64,000 nt of DNA from Diplodia intermedia (lineage: Eukaryota > Ascomycota > Dothideomycetes > Botryosphaeriales > Botryosphaeriaceae). Shown here one piece after another: positions 31,422 to 43,171 of this stretch. The stretch lies in contig JAKEKT010000003.1 of NCBI GenBank assembly GCA_021495925.1, positions 124,001 through 188,000 of the forward strand, written 5' to 3'. The translations under genes and the position numbers were made by a program. The notes under the pieces are model-generated. The model was not told the DNA's origin and searched no databases. It worked only from the letters and a program-made list of their open reading frames with translations. Position 1 is the first letter of the stretch. The number at the start of each line of letters is the position of its first letter.

Positions 31422-33752
31422 ATGGGTACAGGTAATCCCCATCCGCCGTTGCCCGGCAGTCCAAGACCCTGCATACCCTCAGCACCACCCACCTCTACGG
31501 GCACGGAATACGTGTCACTCGCGCAGCTCCAGCAAGCCTTGGAGGAACACGCCAGGCACCGCTTCCCGCATCGCCCTTCTCCCTTCCCCACTTCTTTCAA
31601 CGGTGGCAGCGTGCCCACCTACAGCACACGGGACTTCGACGTGTATGACCCAGCTGCGGACGACCACCTTGAAGAGCTCGTCGCGAACGGACCTGGATCA
31701 ACCATTATCGAATCGACACCTTTGATGCCCGACAACGGTGGGGTCTCATTGAAAAATACTCCCAAACCCAGCCCATCCACCTTCCACGACTTCCACGACT
31801 TCCACGTCATCGACACCATGGAGGCTACTACCCAGGTAAACAATGAAGGCAACGGCCTCGACATCACTCTGACAGACGAGAATGTCCCTGCCCAGCTTGC
31901 CTCTAGGCTTAGCGTCGTAGAAGCTCAGCTTGCCGAGAAGGCCGCGCAGTTGGAGCAGAAGATCCACGACTACCAAGAGCTCAAGATGGAGTATAAGGAT
32001 CTCAAACAGGAATACAAGGACATCAAGGATGAGTGTAAGGAAGTCAAGCAGGAGTGCAAGGAGGCCAAGCAGGAGTGCAAGGAGGCCAAGCAGGAATACA
32101 AGGATGCCAAGCAGCAATACCAGCAGAGCAGGCAGGAGTTCATCGAGCTGATGGATGAGTTCCGCGACCTCAACGGACAATTCCGCAAGAGCAACGACGA
32201 TCGCCGTCTCCTTCAGGCGCGTAACCTAGTGTTGCAGAACGAGATCCTCCTACTGCAAGGCGACGTGCGGTTCGTGCTGCACAACCCTGGCAAGCAGCCC
32301 CCTTCGCGTGGAGAACAGCCCGGCGAGCAGGCGCTTGCTTACAACACTCCGAACAAGACCGTAGGCAAGTCTGGCGACGACATCACCTCGATTGGCAGGA
32401 AGTCGACCCCTCAGGCCCAGATGACCCTTCCGGCCGACGTCGATGTTACCCCTACTCCTAGCAAGGCCACTCTTGCAAAGGCCAACAGGTCTTTCCCCCC
32501 GCCTGATAGGGACGACTTGAGCCTAATCCCTGCTTCCGACATGGAAGTCCAGAGCCCCATCGTCGTGCGTACTCCTTCCTCGCGCTCCATCGGCTCGAAG
32601 GCTAGCAATACTTTCAACCCTGGTTTCGGAATCCATGGCCCGCTCAGCACTCGTAACTCGAGCCCGGCGCTCCGCGAGCGCGCTTCGTTGTACCAGCCCG
32701 GCCGCTCCGACGACCCTTTCCAGCAGTCTCCCACTGAGAATCCGCTGTCTAAGCATTCGTCTATGGTGTCTTTGACTGCCTCGTCCCACCCGTCGTCTTC
32801 TGAGGACCTGCGCGGCACTCCCTCCAAGCAACGCCCGCCGTCTTCGAAGGCGTTGACCTCCACTAACTGGAGGCAGCCCCAGCCTCAGCAGCCGACGATC
32901 ACTCAGTCTCCTGACTCGGCCGACCTGCTCCAGAACACGCGCAACCAGTATGCGCTGCTGCTGGCCAAGATCGAGACGTGGGCCGACGTCTACTGCGGCA
33001 CGATCCACACGTCAGTCCGCTCGAAGGAGCAGCGCGCCGCCGACATGATCAAGACGCTCGGCACGCTCGTCGGCAGCTTCGACCTTGAGCGCATTTTCAA
33101 CAAGCTCGAGTTCCGCACCCTGCTGGTTACCGCGCACGTCAACCGCCGCATCTTCGACCGCTTCTTCGGCGAGGACTTGATTACTGAGCGCTTCGGCGCG
33201 GAGACGGTCGCCCGCCTGCGCGAGCTCAACGCCCTCGAGGCCGACACCAGCGCCCGCGACCCGACCAAGCTGCGCGAGCTCGCGAACGAGAAGGCAGAGA
33301 TCTTGGGCGCCGCCTTTTCGGCTCCCGGCGCCTGGCGTGCCACCGAGGCGAAGGCCACGACGGCGGAGGTATGCGCTACGCTTAGCCCCATCATCCCCAT
33401 CTCGGAGCGCTCGAGTGGCGTACAGCAGATGGAGGCTCTGGTCCACGAGGCGCTGCAGGTGGTTGGTACGCTGCGTGGCCTGCCAGCACGCGCCTGGCAT
33501 ATGGCGTTCGACCCGGCTGGCACGAGGGTCAGTCTGGCTACCATGACCGTCCGCGGCTCGGTCGAGTCTCGTCAGCAGGGTGGTAGCGGTATGTCCTCGT
33601 CGGTCGAGGACGAGTACGCAGTGGTGCTGGGCATCACCCCGCACTTGGTGTCCAAGCTGTGGACGCCCGGTGGCGTTGCGCCCGAGGAGCTTCTCAAGGC
33701 GGAGGTGCTTACGCACCCTGTCGGAAAGAACTTCTTCGCCCAGCATCGCTGA
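31422..33752 (+). CDS. Heptad-repeat coiled-coil protein, 776 residues, function unknown
   Basis: Unrecognised by name. The chosen ATG (MGTGNPHPPLPGSPRP) follows a probable 5'-UTR intron; the frame runs open about 40 codons further upstream. Order of parts: a Pro-rich N terminus; a coiled coil at about residues 165-290 with near-identical seven-residue units (EYKDIKD, ECKEVKQ, ECKEAKQ, ECKEAKQ, EYKDAKQ); a long Ser/Pro/Thr-rich disordered middle; and an ordered helical C terminus from about residue 505 (LLQNTRNQYALLLAKIETWA, IRTSV-type helices) ending HPVGKNFFAQHR. The C-terminal part looks like the conserved domain. There is no signal peptide or transmembrane segment. The 21-bp repeat units are almost identical at DNA level, so the repeat number may vary between strains. 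Confidence 0.8.
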   Translation: MGTGNPHPPLPGSPRPCIPSAPPTSTGTEYVSLAQLQQALEEHARHRFPHRPSPFPTSFNGGSVPTYSTRDFDVYDPAADDHLEELVANGPGSTIIESTPLMPDNGGVSLKNTPKPSPSTFHDFHDFHVIDTMEATTQVNNEGNGLDITLTDENVPAQLASRLSVVEAQLAEKAAQLEQKIHDYQELKMEYKDLKQEYKDIKDECKEVKQECKEAKQECKEAKQEYKDAKQQYQQSRQEFIELMDEFRDLNGQFRKSNDDRRLLQARNLVLQNEILLLQGDVRFVLHNPGKQPPSRGEQPGEQALAYNTPNKTVGKSGDDITSIGRKSTPQAQMTLPADVDVTPTPSKATLAKANRSFPPPDRDDLSLIPASDMEVQSPIVVRTPSSRSIGSKASNTFNPGFGIHGPLSTRNSSPALRERASLYQPGRSDDPFQQSPTENPLSKHSSMVSLTASSHPSSSEDLRGTPSKQRPPSSKALTSTNWRQPQPQQPTITQSPDSADLLQNTRNQYALLLAKIETWADVYCGTIHTSVRSKEQRAADMIKTLGTLVGSFDLERIFNKLEFRTLLVTAHVNRRIFDRFFGEDLITERFGAETVARLRELNALEADTSARDPTKLRELANEKAEILGAAFSAPGAWRATEAKATTAEVCATLSPIIPISERSSGVQQMEALVHEALQVVGTLRGLPARAWHMAFDPAGTRVSLATMTVRGSVESRQQGGSGMSSSVEDEYAVVLGITPHLVSKLWTPGGVAPEELLKAEVLTHPVGKNFFAQHR

Positions 33753-34791
33753 GCGTTTGCTTCCCTATTTCCAGCTGCCGGTAGCGATGGGGCCATGGGC
33801 TCTCTTTCCATGGCGGCTTTGTCTTTGGTGCTTTCAGGGAACTTGCCCGTCTTTTCTTCTCCATAGGATAGGAGATTCTGGGTAAATACAATACAATTCG
33901 GTGGGGAAACCCGGCTGGCCATGCGCTTGCAACTCGTGATGTTATGCTCTCTCCTTCAACATCAGGACGACCATCATTGAAGAACCTACCTACATGTCCG
34001 CGTTAGGTAATTCAGAAGCTTGCAAATGCATCCGGAGTCTAGTTCAGACGACCTCAATACCGTAATCGCCATGCTTTAATGTTTGAGGGTATGCATGATG
34101 TTGACGGACATGGGCCAGAAAGGGAGAAAGAGGGGGATGTGGATTGGGCGAAGCAAAGAAAGAACATGCTGGCTCTCGCAGCACAAGGCTTTGTCAAAGA
34201 CGTGCACGGAGATCCACAGGCAAACAGGAAGGAGGTGGTTCGACCAGGCCTCATGACCAGAAATTGCGGCCCACTTGAGGGTTGGCTCCACCAAGTATTC
34301 ATCATCCCTGGCTCTGGCACCTTTCAAGTTCGGGCTACTGGGGGCGGAGGTCGTGGACGCATCCGTTGTTGGGGGTTGCTCTTCGGATCGTTGAAGCGCG
34401 GTGGCTCTAAGCTCGCCCAATCGTCATTGTGCAGATGCGCTGACTTGGAGATCCGCGCGCGTCTTGTGCAAGTTGCCGCGGACTTGGCTGGCCTGTGGCG
34501 CTGGGCTTGGCTCGCCTGATCTCGCGGCAGAAGAGCGACAGCTGCGGACTGCGGCGGAGCAGATGCGGCGGACACGCCGAGTCTGGGGAGGAGCTTGGGG
34601 ATGGCGTGAGGCGAGGCGCGGGTTGGGGTGTGGGGGAAGTGCGGGCGAACGCGGGAGGACACAAGCAGGCATTTCTCCGTCTCTCCGCCGCCATCATCGT
34701 CGCTCCAAGCCGCCTCCAATGCTGCCGATAAGCCTCCCGCTGGCGCTCCGCCTCTAGGCACCATGCTGCTCTCGGTCCCCGTCGACAAAGC
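33753..34791. other. Intergenic region before the PP2C gene
   Basis: 3' flank of the heptad-repeat gene, half-element H of the palindromic family and the PP2C promoter. Frames here on both strands look random. Confidence 0.45.
34006..34053. repeat. Palindromic family half-element H (degenerate)
   Basis: On the minus strand it reads GGTCGTCTGAACTAGACTCC followed by GGATGCATTTGCAAG, matching one arm of the family. No clear second arm is present. Confidence 0.4.
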
Positions 34792-36606
34792 ATGTGCACA
34801 CCAGCAATCCGCATCGTCAGAGCCGGCGCCACGCCCTCTACGCTGAAAGCTCCCTCATGTCGCCGCCTCCAATACCAAGCTCGCTGCTTCCACGACTACT
34901 TCGTCACCCACATCCCCTCGTCGTCGCTGCATCCTGACCAGCACCACTCCGCCGGCCCCGGCCACAAGCTCCCCCGCGACAAGTCGACCCCCCACACCCA
35001 AGGCGATGGCAGCAGGTTGCCTGCTGCCGCCCCGCCCTTCCAAGGCGCGCGCGACACCACCGTTGTGCGCATCCCTCTGCGCAGCGCAAAGCACCACTTC
35101 GGCGTCTCGGTGGCGCGAGGCCAGCGCCCCTACAACGAAGATGCTTTCCAAGCTGGCACCATTGAGATACCCGCTTTTGCCAAGAGGCAGCCCGTCTCGT
35201 TGACACGGAGCAGCAGGATGCTAATGTCCGAAAACACGTCGGCAGACAGCGCCAGTGGTGACCCGCAAGTCTTCTATTATGGAGTCTTTGACGGCCATGG
35301 CGGCAATGAGTGTAGCGACTTCTTAAGGGAGCGGCTGCACAAGTACCTGGAGGAGAGCACACGGCTGTTCGAGCTCAAGAGCAGCCTCACACACAAAAGC
35401 AGCCTCAGCGATCCCGATACCTCAGAAGGCGCCAGCACACCGCCAAGCGGACGCGAAAGTCTTCGAGCGATTGACACACACACCCCTCCAGGAACCGAGC
35501 CCGCGAGAGTACCAGACTCCGCAAACGGAGAAACACCACCCAGCGGGAGAAACGACACGACCCCGCCTCCACGTGGAGCGACTCCGGTAAGGCAGTCAGA
35601 GAACGTACCCAATGCAGAACAGTTTGAGCGGGAAATTGTCGTTTCATGGCGAGATCTCGTCGGGGGCTACTTCAAGCGTTTCAAGCCAGACTTCTTCTCC
35701 ACATCAGCCGGTGGCAAGGGTCACACCCTGGAGAGGGAAGTGGTACAGCGCCGCCAACTGCAACATACAAACATTCCGGATGATGTTGCTGAAGGAGTCG
35801 GCATCGAGACGGTACTCACCTACGCCTTCCTAAAAGCCGACTTCGACTTTGTCTCGGCGCAGGTCAACAAGACCGATGAAGATTTGGTGGAGTCAGACCG
35901 CGCAATCAACGACGAAGACATCCTGGAACGCCCATCTCATGCCGGCAAGAGGATCGGCGGAACGAAGCGTTTCAAGGGAGGCAGCACGTGCAGCATTGCT
36001 CTGATCTCTACTCCAACCCCGGCACCCTATTGGACCCCCGGTTCTGCATCCACCATAGTCACGGCCCACGTAGGGGATACGCGCATCATTCTTTGCAATA
36101 CGGCAACGGGCCAACCCATGCCGTTGACGTCGAATCATCATCCATCCCTGCCCTCGGAAGAAGAACGGCTACGGAGATATGCAGCAGCTTTCGCAACGGA
36201 CTCGTTTGGAGAAGAGCGTATCTTCGGACTGGCCAACACGCGTTCTTTCGGCGACATCCACTCGAAGCGAGTGGGCGTCTCTTCGGAGCCGGAGATCCGA
36301 CGCATCGAGCTTGCGCCTGCAGAGTACAGCTTCATGGCGATGGTCTCGGACGGGGTCTCCGGGACTCTGAGCGACCAGGAGATCGTGGACATTGTGAAGG
36401 ATGCGCGGACGCCCGAACAGGGGGCGCGCGATGTCGTCAGCTTCGCGACCGAGGTGTCGCAGGACGGCGACAACGCAACGGCGCTCGTGGTGCGTCTCGG
36501 AGGCTGGGAGCGGCGGAGCGAGGGAGGGCTTGGCAGCCTCGGCACCAAAGAGCTGCGCGACTGGAGACGGAAGGAAGCGGAGGATCCACGCAGCGGACGC
36601 AGGTAA
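34792..36606 (+). CDS. PTC6: PP2C-family protein phosphatase, PTC6 type
   Basis: Mg/Mn-dependent Ser/Thr phosphatase; yeast Ptc6 is mitochondrial and linked to mitophagy and pyruvate dehydrogenase regulation, so that role here is by homology. The single exon gives 604 residues. The N terminus (MCTPAIRIVRAGATPS, then CRRLQYQARCFHDYF) is basic and suits a mitochondrial presequence. PP2C motifs in order are FGVSVARGQRPYNEDAF, YYGVFDGHGGNECSDFLRE, GGSTCSIALIS, VTAHVGDTRIILCNT, SFGDIHSKRVGVSSEPEIRR, MVSDGVSGTLSDQE and DGDNATALVVRLGGWERR. A Ser/Thr/Pro-rich insert of roughly 75 residues follows the DGHGG region. The metal-binding Asp residues are present, so it should be active. The exact PTC subtype is the least certain point. 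Confidence 0.88.
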   Translation: MCTPAIRIVRAGATPSTLKAPSCRRLQYQARCFHDYFVTHIPSSSLHPDQHHSAGPGHKLPRDKSTPHTQGDGSRLPAAAPPFQGARDTTVVRIPLRSAKHHFGVSVARGQRPYNEDAFQAGTIEIPAFAKRQPVSLTRSSRMLMSENTSADSASGDPQVFYYGVFDGHGGNECSDFLRERLHKYLEESTRLFELKSSLTHKSSLSDPDTSEGASTPPSGRESLRAIDTHTPPGTEPARVPDSANGETPPSGRNDTTPPPRGATPVRQSENVPNAEQFEREIVVSWRDLVGGYFKRFKPDFFSTSAGGKGHTLEREVVQRRQLQHTNIPDDVAEGVGIETVLTYAFLKADFDFVSAQVNKTDEDLVESDRAINDEDILERPSHAGKRIGGTKRFKGGSTCSIALISTPTPAPYWTPGSASTIVTAHVGDTRIILCNTATGQPMPLTSNHHPSLPSEEERLRRYAAAFATDSFGEERIFGLANTRSFGDIHSKRVGVSSEPEIRRIELAPAEYSFMAMVSDGVSGTLSDQEIVDIVKDARTPEQGARDVVSFATEVSQDGDNATALVVRLGGWERRSEGGLGSLGTKELRDWRRKEAEDPRSGRR

Positions 36607-37258
36607 TTGCGGGCGGATGGGTAGCGATAGATACGTGTGCGGCCACGGTTGGACTGGGGCTGGCGGGGAGAGCACAGGGACACGCTGGAGGCGGGGAAGG
36701 CGCACGGAATGGCTAGAGCCGCAGGACATTCTGTATACAAATAGCGCAGGCACCGCACCACGCTGCAGAGCCGCACGTAGGGCAGCTCTGGCGGGCACGC
36801 GCTCGGGCTGCTGGGCGGCGCCGGCCAGGCTGGCTGCGTGCTCGCACCCAGGGCGTGGTGCGCAGGGCCAAAATGACGAGCCGGAGCTTCTTCGGGGCGG
36901 ATCGTTGCCCCTCTAGCTCTGCATGATTTGCTTCTCGACGGCGCCTGCCAGACAGACACAACAATCCATTCCACCCGCTCCTCTCTCCCTCGCGTTTGCT
37001 CGGCCGTTCTCATACGCCGTCCTGCTACCGGCTCTTTTCTTTGTCCGCCTCCTCGCTCTCTTCCCGTGCCGGCTTGCCTGGTGCCAAAGCGCAACAAGGC
37101 AGCCTTTCACGTGTTTTGATTTCGCTTGCTCATCTACGCAACGACGCCCAAACCACCACCAGCAAGGCGCCGCACCCGCAGGCACGCCCGCCGCTCAGCA
37201 CTCTAGACCGCCCTCCAACTCCCAAGCTTCCGCCTAGTCCCTGTCTCAGTGCGCCAAC
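36607..37258. other. Intergenic region before KAP95
   Basis: Promoter and pyrimidine-rich leader of the importin gene. Overlapping frames on both strands have no family content. Confidence 0.5.
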
Positions 37259-40200
37259 ATGGACGTCAACCAGGTGCTTGAGGGGACGCTGTCTCCAGGT
37301 ATGTCGCGCTGAGCCTGGTACCTCAGCCCAAAACATCCGCCACTGACCGCTGCGAACAGACGCCACTATCCGTACCAATGCCGAGCAGCAGCTCACCCAG
37401 GCCGCCGAGGCCGACTTCGTACGTTTCCGCCCGCCGGCCGGGTTACGCACCCGTGCCCCGCCTGAGACGAGCAATTTTGCTGACCGTATGGATACCAGTC
37501 TGGCTACCTCACCACCCTCGCTACAGAACTCGCCAACGAGCAGGCGCTACCTCACATCCGGACGGCTGCCGCTCTGGCCCTCAAGAACTCCTTCACTGCG
37601 CGCGAGTACACCAGGTTACGGGAGGTCCAGGCACGGTGGATGGGCCAGCCTGAGCCGATCAGGACCCAGGTGAAGAACTTGGCGCTGCAGACCTTGGCCT
37701 CCAGCGATGGCCGTGCAGGAAACGCCGCGGCGCAGTTCATCGCCGCCGTCGCCGCCATCGAGATCCCGCAGAACATGTGGCCAGAGCTGATGCCCGCCCT
37801 GGTGGAGAACGTGGGCAAGGGCGTGGATCACCAGAAGCAGGCATCGCTGACGACGATCGGTTTTATCTGCGACACCGAGGATGGCGAGCTCCGCGAGAGC
37901 CTGGCACACCACTCCAACGCCATTCTCACTGCCGTCGTTCAGGGTGCACGGAAAGAAGAGACAAACCCCGATGTGCGGAATGCCGCCATTTCCGCGCTCA
38001 GCGACTCCCTCGAGTTCGTGCGCACCAACTTCGAGAACGAGGGCGAACGGAACTACATCATGCAGGTCATCTGTGAGGCTACTCAGGCCGACGACACCCG
38101 CATTCAGCAGGGCGCATATGGCTGCTTGAACAGAATCATGGGCCTGTACTATGACAAGATGAGCTTTTACATGGAGAAGGCCCTGTTCGGCCTCACGATC
38201 CAAGGCATGAAGAGCGACGAGGAGGATGTTGCCAAGCTTGCCATTGAGTTCTGGTGCACGGTCTGCGAGGAGGAAATCTCTATCGAGGACGACAACGCCC
38301 AGGTAAGAACCAATTGCTTGATTGTTCAGCTGGCATACGAGACTAACCTTCCGGAACAGGCCAATGCGGAGGGCTCGACCGAGCTTCGCGAGTACTTCAA
38401 CTTCGCGCGCGTTGCAACTCAGGAGGTTGTCCCTGTTCTTCTTGAGCTCCTTTCCAAGCAGGACGAGGACGCAGCGGATGACGAGTACAACGTCTCGCGT
38501 GCTGCCTACCAGTGCCTTCAGCTCTGGGCCCAGACTGTTGGTAGCGCTGTTGTTCCTCCCGTTCTTGCCTTTGTTGAGAAGAACCTACGTGCAGAGGACT
38601 GGCACTCACGCGACGCTGCGGTCTCTGCTTTCGGTGCTATCATGGAGGGTCCCGAGGAGAAGATGCTCGACCCTCTGGTGAAGCAGGCTCTGCCGGTCCT
38701 GATCGGTATGATGGAGGACCCTGTGATCCACGTCAGAGACTCGACTGCCTACGCCCTTGGCCGTATTTGCGAGACTTGCGCCGAGTCGATCGATGCCGCT
38801 ACTCACCTCCAACCCCTCATTTCCTCCCTCTTCGCCGGTCTTGCAAGCCACCCCAAGATGGCCTCTTCCTGCTGCTGGGCTCTCATGAACCTCGCAGATC
38901 GCTTCGCCGGCGCACCTGGCTGCCAGACCAACGCTCTGTCCGCCCACTTCCAGGCTAGTGTGACGCACCTTCTGCAGCTCACCGAGAGGTATGCCCTCCC
39001 GAATCCAACGAAAACGTAACTTCAAAGCTAATAATCGTATAGAGCCGATGCCGATAACCAACTGCGTACTGCTGCGTACGAGGTCCTGAACTCGTTTGTC
39101 ATGAACTCCGCCAACGACAGCCTTGGCATGGTCGGCCACCTGTCCAACGTCATCTTGGAGCGCCTTGAGAGGACAGTTCCCATGCAAACCCAGGTTGTCA
39201 GCATTGAGGACAAGATGACTCTTGAGGAGATGCAGACCAGCTTGACCAGCGTCGTCATGGTAAGAAACCATTACTATCTTACGTGATTTTAGCAACTGAC
39301 GTAGTCTGCAGGCAATTGTCCAGAGACTCGAGATCGAGATCAAGCCCCAGGCCGATCGCATCATGCAGGTTCTCCTGCAGCTGCTTTCGACTGTCGGTGG
39401 CAAATCCAGTGTTCCTGATGCTGTCCTGGCTACCATTGGCTCGCTCGCCAATGCCCTGGAGGAGGATTTCCTGAAGTACATGGATGCCTTTTCGTCCTAC
39501 CTGTACAACGCCCTTGGTAACCAGGAGGAACCCGCCATCTGCTCTATGGCCATTGGTCTTGTCAGCGACATCACTCGCTCTCTCAACGAAAAGGTTCAGC
39601 CGTACTGCGATACCTTTATGAACTACCTCCTGAACAACCTGAGGAGCCCGACTCTTGGCAACCAGTTCAAGCCTGCTATCCTGCAGTGCTTCGGCGATAT
39701 TGCTCACGCCATCGGTGGCCACTTCGAGACCTACCTCTCGGTCGTTGCTCAGGTCTTGATCCAGGCTGCGCAGGTCAACTTCACTCAGGACAGCTCGTTC
39801 GAGATGCTTGACTACATTGTTTCACTCCGTGAGGGCATTATGGATGCCTGGGATGGTGCTATCATGGCCATGAAGCTTGGTGGCAAGCGTATGCTTTAGT
39901 GTAAACCTTGGCTTCTTAGGATGCACTGCTAACTTTTCTTGCAGAGAGCCTTCTTGTTCCCTACGTTGAGCCCGTCTTCGCCCTCCTGCACACCGTTCAC
40001 ACTGATGCCAACCGCACTGAGGCGTTGATGCGTTCTTCTATGGGCGTCATTGGGTACTTCTTCTTGGAATCATGAATGCTTCGTCCGTTAGCTGACACGA
40101 GTCTAGTGACCTCGCGGATACTTTCCCGAACGGCGAGTTTGCGGAACTGTTCCGTTCGGAGTGGATTATGGCTATGGCCAGGGAGACCAAGGCCAACAAA

Positions 40201-40436
40201 GACTTCTCGCCGCGTACGATCGACACTGCCCGCTGGGCCCGTGAACAGATCAAGCGCCAAATTGGTACGTCAGACGCATCTTCAACGCCGCAGCTATGCA
40301 ACGGAACATCTCCACGACCTGCTCTCGAGCAACCGTGGCCGCACTAGGCTTGCTGCAATACCATATATTGTGCCATTTACCAAACATACTGACGCACGTA
40401 ACCCACACAGGCGGCGCTTCCGGTCAGATGGCTTGA
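37259..40436 (+). CDS. KAP95: Importin subunit beta-1 (karyopherin beta)
   Basis: Carries importin-alpha/cargo through the nuclear pore and releases it on binding Ran-GTP. Nine exons (37259-37298, 37360-37418, 37499-38302, 38360-38988, 39043-39259, 39312-39888, 39945-40053, 40107-40264, 40411-40436) join in frame to 872 residues, close to yeast Kap95 (861). The start is MDVNQVLEGTLSPDATIR. HEAT repeats run throughout, for example LRTAAALALKNSF-type helices at the importin-beta N-terminal domain, VGKGVDHQKQASLTTIGFIC, ARVATQEVVPVLLELLSKQ, HVRDSTAYALGRICETCAES and SCCWALMNLADRFAG. The C terminus is EQIKRQIGGASGQMA. All introns are ordinary GT-AG with short lengths except the last (146 nt). Confidence 0.97.
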
Positions 40437-43171
40437 ATGGCCCGAGCCCAAGCTCAAACAGGGGCTCTTGCATGATACTGCAACCTCATGATGAGCAGTA
40501 GATGCCTGGGATATCCTCCGGCTCACGGGGCTTAGATCCATGAGTCCCAACTCCATGAGTCCCGAAGCACAGACGTCGGAGAAGAGCCCCATCCCGAGGT
40601 CTGTGAGGAGTCGAAGCGCATAATAGTCGTTCAAGTCGGCTCAACATGTGGTCTCATTCGAATGGCGATGCAGATGAGCCTCACCCCGGACGGTGCACTA
40701 ACCAACTCGGTTGGCATGCGCCTCGTTCCTTCTCCCTGAGTCGGTCTTCGATATAATCGCAGGCACGCCCCCCGACACCGATACATGCACTCATCCCCAA
40801 CACACATACCACCAAACACCCGACCGAAGCCCTTGCTAACGTTGAAGCACGCACTTACGGACACCCCCCATCACCACACTCACAAAAGTCATGTATGCCC
40901 CCGGATCATGTAAGGAGGATTTGGCGAACAAAGAGTCGGATCACTCCACCTCTCCCCCTAGCCTTTTCGATTTCATAAACACCTTAGTCATCGAATTATG
41001 ATTCCCCAAGACACGCTCAAAATCATGTAGCCCCCTAGTTTTTCCCTTCATGTACCCCATTTCCTCTCCGGCGTCCACAATCATCAGACTGGAAGAAGTG
41101 TATTCGCTACTCATTCTGGTGGCTCGGCATTTCTTCCCTTACCCACGCAACCTGGAGATCACCTTTTGCCACCTCTTCTCAACCGATTGGACTAAACCAA
41201 GGTTGAAGACGGGGATTCCTGGACTCCCTTTTCGTCGCCCACATTGTAAGCCGGCATTGCAAGATATGGCGGTCGTGAGATGGACATCTTCATCGGCAGT
41301 ATGCTCACGCCCTTCTTTCTTGACCTCTGTTTTTTCCCCAAGACGATGACGAGTTCGCTTTTCGGAAAATGGGATGGATGATGGATGGATGGGTCTGCGC
41401 GCACACAAATGGGAATCGTACCGAGAGATTAAGCATTGCTTGCCCGGATAGATGTTAGCGGAGCTTGGCGGAGTGAATTGCAAGTACATAATTCAAATCC
41501 CCCTTGAAGATGCTTAAGACGGGTAGAGTGAGATTCCACAGCATGAAAACACGAGGGAGATGCGACAGGTCATACGTCACCCCCGCAACTTTCCTTTCTG
41601 TAGATCGGGTTCTTGGTCGACGTAAGTGCGTTTTGAGGCGGTGGGACAACAAACGCCATCACATGCAGGATGCCGTGTACCCTCAGACTTTTCGTGGTTT
41701 GGGTTGATAAATCCTGAGTCTCCGTTTCCTCTCGTGGCCACTCGACTACAGTGAGGCATAAAGACCTCCGTACAAAACTAACTCTATGGTAGGGAGACGG
41801 GAAGACAGGATAGCTTACCCTGGCACGGTACAGCAGGGGAGAGCGGCGACCAACCAACATGGTTAAACAAGCGGACCGGGGAGAGGTAGTGCAAGGCGGC
41901 TGGGCCATTTCTTCACCAACACATCACCTCCTTGATGACTTATGTCTTTTTGTTGTTTCCCAAGCCGCCCAAGGCCTCAACTTACGGGGTTTTTGGTTCC
42001 AATATTTGATGGGCTCCGCAGCGGTGCGCCACGGTTGTTTCTGAGCTGGCGCCTGGCTCGTATTCGACCAGAGACCAGAGCAACGACAGCTACAATCAAA
42101 GTACATGTAAAAACAAGAAACGTGCTTGAAGCGCAGGGAAAATTAAAAGAGATTATACAGGGCTGAAAAGTGGGAGAAGAATTCATCTACCCACAACGTT
42201 TGGAAAGCGGGGGATGTTGAAGGATGGCGGCTGTCATGCTCCGAGCCGGGATGCGGCGCACGTCATCGGGTCCGGTTGTCGCTACTGCATTCGGCATGTC
42301 ACAAGCAAGGTCAGGCCGCCGTGTGGAAAGAGACGCCACAGTCGGCGGGAGACGTCGTGCTGATTCAACTCGACCGGACAGGGGCGTTTGGCGCGGGTGA
42401 CGGCAATGCAAAACAAGACACCCGAGGTTGCGGCCCGTGCCCACTGTGGCTAGAGCGAAGGAGAAGGCAGAAGGAGGAAGAAGCGGAGTCGGAAGGGACT
42501 GGTTGGCGGAGCGAGGTTTTTCAGGCTGCATGGGGAAGGCACTGGAAGGCTTGGGGCTGGGCCAGGGCGGCGCCTGAGAGGTGGGTGCACAGCCTGGGCT
42601 TGGGCCTCGTAGCACAAGACGGCGGCTTGGTGACAGCTGCGGGCGGGGCTGGGTGACGGATGTTTTGCGGGCTGCGGCAAAGGCACTGGCCGGCGGCTGT
42701 CTTGACTTGTGCAGCGTGAAACACGAGCCGCCATGGCTATCCCCGTCGCCGCCGTTTGGCGCCCGCATCGCCGCATCGCCGCCGCGAGCCGCCCTGACCG
42801 GAAGGGAAGAAAAAAATGGCTGATCCAGCGCGCAGATCTGGGGGCTCGCCAACGCTACCTTGCGGAAATGCTTAATACCCAGGTGATGCGCGGCTTCCCT
42901 CTTTGTGCTCCGTTGATCTGCATCACCTCGCCCTTGCGCCTTCCTCCCCACACTTTGCCTCTTTCTCTTCTTCTTTGCGAGGCTTGCCTCGAACTTTCCT
43001 GTTCGGTGGATGCTCCACTCTCCTTGACATTCACCTCCTTCCTTTCCCAATATCTGGGTTGCTGCTCTCGCCAGCCGAGTCCGCCCCAACGCTTCCTTCT
43101 GGACTAGCCGCGCTCGTCCAAGCCATTCCTTTGCGCAGAACCTCCAAGGTCGAACTTTGTTTCTTTTCACC
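40437..43171. other. Intergenic region, 2.7 kb
   Basis: 3' flank of KAP95, a C-rich stretch (40770-40980), a mid section with only short random frames, and the promoter of the LPMO gene with a pyrimidine-rich leader (42900-43170). The 361-codon minus-strand frame at 42187-43272 is rejected as noncoding. No RNA gene is seen. Confidence 0.45.

Noticed and set aside
33012..33746. 244-codon minus-strand frame
   Set aside because: Antisense shadow of the GC-rich C terminus of the heptad-repeat gene.
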